Assembly: GCA_024644145.1 (NCBI GenBank) | Contig: JAHELO010000086.1 | Location: 1 to 6,857 of the forward strand | Source: Christiangramia sp. | GTDB lineage: Bacteria > Bacteroidota > Bacteroidia > Flavobacteriales > Flavobacteriaceae | DNA: 6,857 nucleotides | Direction of reading: 5' to 3' | Shown: positions 4,720 to 6,857 of the stretch, piece after piece | Layout: every line of letters begins with the position of its first letter | Position numbering within the stretch: the first letter of the stretch is position 1 | The notes under the pieces: model-generated | Seen by the model: only the letters and a program-made list of their open reading frames with translations | What the model was told of the DNA's origin: nothing | Database searches by the model: none | Translations under genes and position numbers: made by a program

Positions 4720-6657
4720 ATGGAACATTTTGTAGTATCGGCAAGAAAATACAGGCCGCAAACCTTTAAAGATGTGGTGGGTCAACAGGCCATCACCAAC
4801 ACCCTGGCAAATGCCATTAACAATAATCACCTTGCCCAGGCATTGTTGTTCACCGGCCCCAGAGGTGTAGGTAAAACCACCTGTGCCCGTATACTCGCAA
4901 AAATGATCAACCAGAAAGAAACCCAGGATCCAGATGAGGATTTTGCGTTCAATATCTTTGAACTGGATGCGGCATCTAATAACTCTGTAGATGATATCAG
5001 AAACCTTATAGACCAGGTTAGGATACCACCTCAGGTTGGGAATTATAAAGTTTATATCATTGATGAGGTACACATGCTATCTCAATCTGCCTTCAATGCT
5101 TTTTTAAAGACTCTTGAAGAGCCGCCAAAACACGCCATCTTCATACTTGCAACAACTGAAAAGCATAAGATCATTCCTACTATTCTGTCGCGGTGCCAGA
5201 TCTTTGATTTTAAAAGGATCACTGTAACCGATGCCAGGAAATATCTTGGTTATATAGCTGAACAGGAAGGTGTAAATGCTGAAGATGATGCGTTGCATAT
5301 AATTGCCCAAAAAGCAGATGGTGCTATGCGCGATGCGCTGTCTATCTATGATCGTGTAGTTAGCTTTAGCGGAAGTAATCTAACCAGGCAGGCAGTTACT
5401 GAAAATCTTAATGTACTGGATTATGACACCTATATGCAGGTGACAGACCTAATTCTTGAAAATAATATCCCTCAGCTACTGGTAAAGTACAATGATATTT
5501 TATCCAGTGGTTTTGATGGGCATCATTTTATCGCCGGGCTGGCCTCGCATTTCAGAGACCTTATGGTATGTAAAGATCAAAAGACCATTAGTTTGTTAGA
5601 GGTTGGAGACCAGACCAAGGCTAAATATTTTGAGCAATCTCAAAAGACCTCTCACCAGTTCCTACTGGAAGCTATAGAACTTGCCAATTCCTGTGATCTT
5701 AAATATAAAACAAGTCATAATCAAAGACTACTGGTGGAGCTGTGTTTAATGCAGTTAGCCTCGGTAACTTTTAATTCTGAAAAAAAAAAGGCTGACCACA
5801 AGATAGTTCCAGCCTCTAATTTCGAGCAGGAAGCTGTTCGTATATCTTCAGAAAAGAAAGAACTGGTCAGGGACAACGAACATGATTCCTCCACCCCTGC
5901 TGAAGAAAATGATTTACCTGCACCAAAAGTAGCGGCTCAATCCTGTGCAAAAGAAGAAGAGGAACAGTATTTCTCTGAGCGTAGCCCGGCAGAAGATATA
6001 GTCAAAGAGGAGCCTGTAGCCAAAGAAGTAGTTCCGGAAAATCAGAATATTCCGGAATTCCCTGAGAACAAAACTGTAACCGAACCCGAAGCTAAAGCTC
6101 TCCCCCTGGAACCTCATGAAAATACGCTATCTGAAGTTAGTTCCTCTAGCACTCCAGAAGAGCCAAATACTTTAAAGAAAAGTTTTCCAGATATTAAGAG
6201 ACAGAAAGTTTCCGGTCTATCCCTTAAAAGCATTGGCAAGAAAAAGGAACTTGCCGCACAGCAAAAGGCAAATATGCCGGTAGAAAAGGTGATGAGTGAG
6301 GAATTTTCTGAAGAAGATCTGGTAACAGAATGGAAGAATTATACTGAGAAACTTAAACGCAAAGGTGAAAAAATCCTTGCTTCTATTTTCGAATCTCAGA
6401 CTCCTACTCTCAATAATCATGAAATCAACCTGACTTTTCCTAATGAAACTATGAAAATAGATTTGGAACGGGAAGAAAACAGGCTCATGACCTATTTGAA
6501 AGGAAAATTAAGGAATACTCATATCACTCTCAATATACACGTGAATGAAGCGATATCCAAAAAATATGCTTTTACTCCACAAGAGAAATATGAAAAATTA
6601 AAGGAAGCGAATCCCCTCTTAGACCACTTAAGAGCGACTTTCGATTTAGATGTATAA
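4720..6657 (+). CDS. dnaX: DNA polymerase III subunit gamma/tau
   Basis: DnaX is the ATPase subunit of the clamp loader, which opens the beta clamp and, as tau, ties the loader to the polymerase core. From the ATG at 4720 the protein has 645 residues and begins MEHFVVSARKYRPQTF, a typical DnaX N-terminus. The longer frame from GTG 4687 adds 11 hydrophobic residues and predates the promoter, so I rejected it. Domains I-III span about 1-350: Walker A GPRGVGKT at 46-53, Walker B VYIIDEVHML at 111-120, sensor 1 at ILATTEKHK (142-150), the SRC arginine-finger motif at 157-159, and sensor 2 GAMRDALS at 201-208. Residues 65-78 replace the usual four-cysteine zinc module. An acidic, Glu/Pro-rich linker (about 365-490) leads to a basic C-terminal domain (about 495-645), presumably the polymerase-contacting tau part. 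A run of ten A residues lies at codons 354-357. miaE starts 2 bases after the stop. Confidence 0.97.
   Translation: MEHFVVSARKYRPQTFKDVVGQQAITNTLANAINNNHLAQALLFTGPRGVGKTTCARILAKMINQKETQDPDEDFAFNIFELDAASNNSVDDIRNLIDQVRIPPQVGNYKVYIIDEVHMLSQSAFNAFLKTLEEPPKHAIFILATTEKHKIIPTILSRCQIFDFKRITVTDARKYLGYIAEQEGVNAEDDALHIIAQKADGAMRDALSIYDRVVSFSGSNLTRQAVTENLNVLDYDTYMQVTDLILENNIPQLLVKYNDILSSGFDGHHFIAGLASHFRDLMVCKDQKTISLLEVGDQTKAKYFEQSQKTSHQFLLEAIELANSCDLKYKTSHNQRLLVELCLMQLASVTFNSEKKKADHKIVPASNFEQEAVRISSEKKELVRDNEHDSSTPAEENDLPAPKVAAQSCAKEEEEQYFSERSPAEDIVKEEPVAKEVVPENQNIPEFPENKTVTEPEAKALPLEPHENTLSEVSSSSTPEEPNTLKKSFPDIKRQKVSGLSLKSIGKKKELAAQQKANMPVEKVMSEEFSEEDLVTEWKNYTEKLKRKGEKILASIFESQTPTLNNHEINLTFPNETMKIDLEREENRLMTYLKGKLRNTHITLNIHVNEAISKKYAFTPQEKYEKLKEANPLLDHLRATFDLDV
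5779..5815 (+). other. dnaX: Candidate slippage site in dnaX: A10 tract, closely following stops in both other frames, short stem
   Basis: Bases 5780-5789 are ten A residues followed by G, read in frame as Glu-Lys-Lys-Lys (354-357). The heptamer A AAA AAG at 5784-5790 is the same as the E. coli dnaX -1 frameshift heptamer. A -1 shift adds one Gly codon and meets TGA at 5793-5795, giving a product of about 358 residues. The +1 frame meets TAG at 5804-5806. AGGCTG (5789-5794) can pair with CAGCCT (5810-5815), but this stem touches the tract and is weak. No Shine-Dalgarno-like stimulator is seen upstream. The tract falls immediately after domain III, where a gamma-like product would be expected to end. 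Confidence 0.5.
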
Positions 6658-6659
6658 TT

Positions 6660-6857
6660 ATGTTAGGACTAAAATTACCAACCGATCCACGGTGGGCAGA
6701 TATTGCAGAAAAGAATATTGAAGACATCCTGGTAGATCACGCCTATTGCGAACAAAAAGCTGCTTCTACCGCAATTTCTTTGATCGTTACCTATCCGGAA
6801 TATTCAGAACTTGTCACGGCGATGACCGCTCTTGCCAGAGAAGAAATGGGTCATTTT
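6660..6857 (+). CDS. miaE: tRNA-(ms2io6A37)-hydroxylase MiaE-like, N-terminal part (cut by window edge)
   Basis: The first 66 codons of a MiaE-type diiron hydroxylase are present. MiaE hydroxylates the isopentenyl side chain of 2-methylthio-N6-isopentenyladenosine at tRNA position 37, after MiaA and MiaB have acted. The opening LGLKLPTDPRWADIAEKNIEDILVDHAYCEQKAAS is characteristic. The ferritin-like iron ligands visible are E31 in the first helix and the E62-x-x-H65 pair in EEMGHF at the cut edge. The remaining ligands lie outside the window. It begins 2 bases after the dnaX stop with no promoter-like sequence between them, so it is probably cotranscribed with dnaX. Confidence in the family is high, given the length and position of these motifs, but completeness cannot be judged. 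Confidence 0.88.
   Translation, partial: MLGLKLPTDPRWADIAEKNIEDILVDHAYCEQKAASTAISLIVTYPEYSELVTAMTALAREEMGHF

Noticed and set aside
4651..5073. Minus-strand open frame of 140 codons over the dnaX start
   Set aside because: It is antisense to the conserved DnaX ATPase domain and spans the intergenic promoters; no family resemblance.
1..6857. Mobile elements, CRISPR arrays, tRNA genes or an undescribed defence system
   Set aside because: No transposase or integrase motifs, no regularly spaced repeats, no tRNA-like cloverleaf and no defence-type gene combination could be seen; the gene content is mostly core genome.

Overview
The window looks like chromosomal DNA of a marine-type Flavobacteriaceae bacterium (Bacteroidota), perhaps near Gramella/Christiangramia. 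The reasons are a fairly AT-rich sequence, AT-rich leaders without a Shine-Dalgarno sequence, four well-placed copies of the Bacteroidota -7 promoter element TAnnTTTG, a DUF3822-rsmD gene pair, and a flavobacterial-style DnaX. The genus is an inference. I see no insertion sequence, phage gene, CRISPR array or tRNA. Most of the region is ordinary core genome.

Layout. (1) Bases 1-935, minus strand: 5' part of a RecD-like SF1B helicase gene that runs off the left edge. (2) Bases 936-1059: a short divergent promoter region. (3) Bases 1060-4278, plus strand: a compact five-gene run with gaps or overlaps of a few bases. It encodes a small protein with one N-terminal membrane helix, a DUF3822 protein, the 16S rRNA methyltransferase RsmD, a small SpoIIAA/STAS-like protein, and a secreted GH16 glucanase. 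(4) About 4284-4604, minus strand: the class A RNase P RNA (rnpB), convergent with the GH16 gene and almost touching it. (5) Bases 4605-4719: a second divergent promoter region. (6) Bases 4720-6657, plus strand: dnaX. (7) From 6660, two bases after dnaX: the start of a miaE-like tRNA hydroxylase gene, cut by the right edge.

How the genes relate. Most functions are housekeeping: DNA repair or recombination (helicase), chromosome replication (DnaX), ribosome modification (RsmD), tRNA 5' maturation (RNase P RNA) and tRNA modification (MiaE). The GH16 enzyme is the one catabolic outlier, attached to the end of a housekeeping operon without any SusC/SusD-like neighbour.

Most interesting points. 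dnaX carries a run of ten A residues just after the clamp-loader domains, and both alternative frames stop almost at once, as in the tau/gamma switches of Escherichia coli and Thermus. The same protein has lost the cysteines of the usual DnaX zinc module. The membrane-helix protein and its DUF3822 partner resemble, in general plan only, a pilin- or PilN-like protein with a PilM-like one. No wholly new system can be demonstrated from this window.
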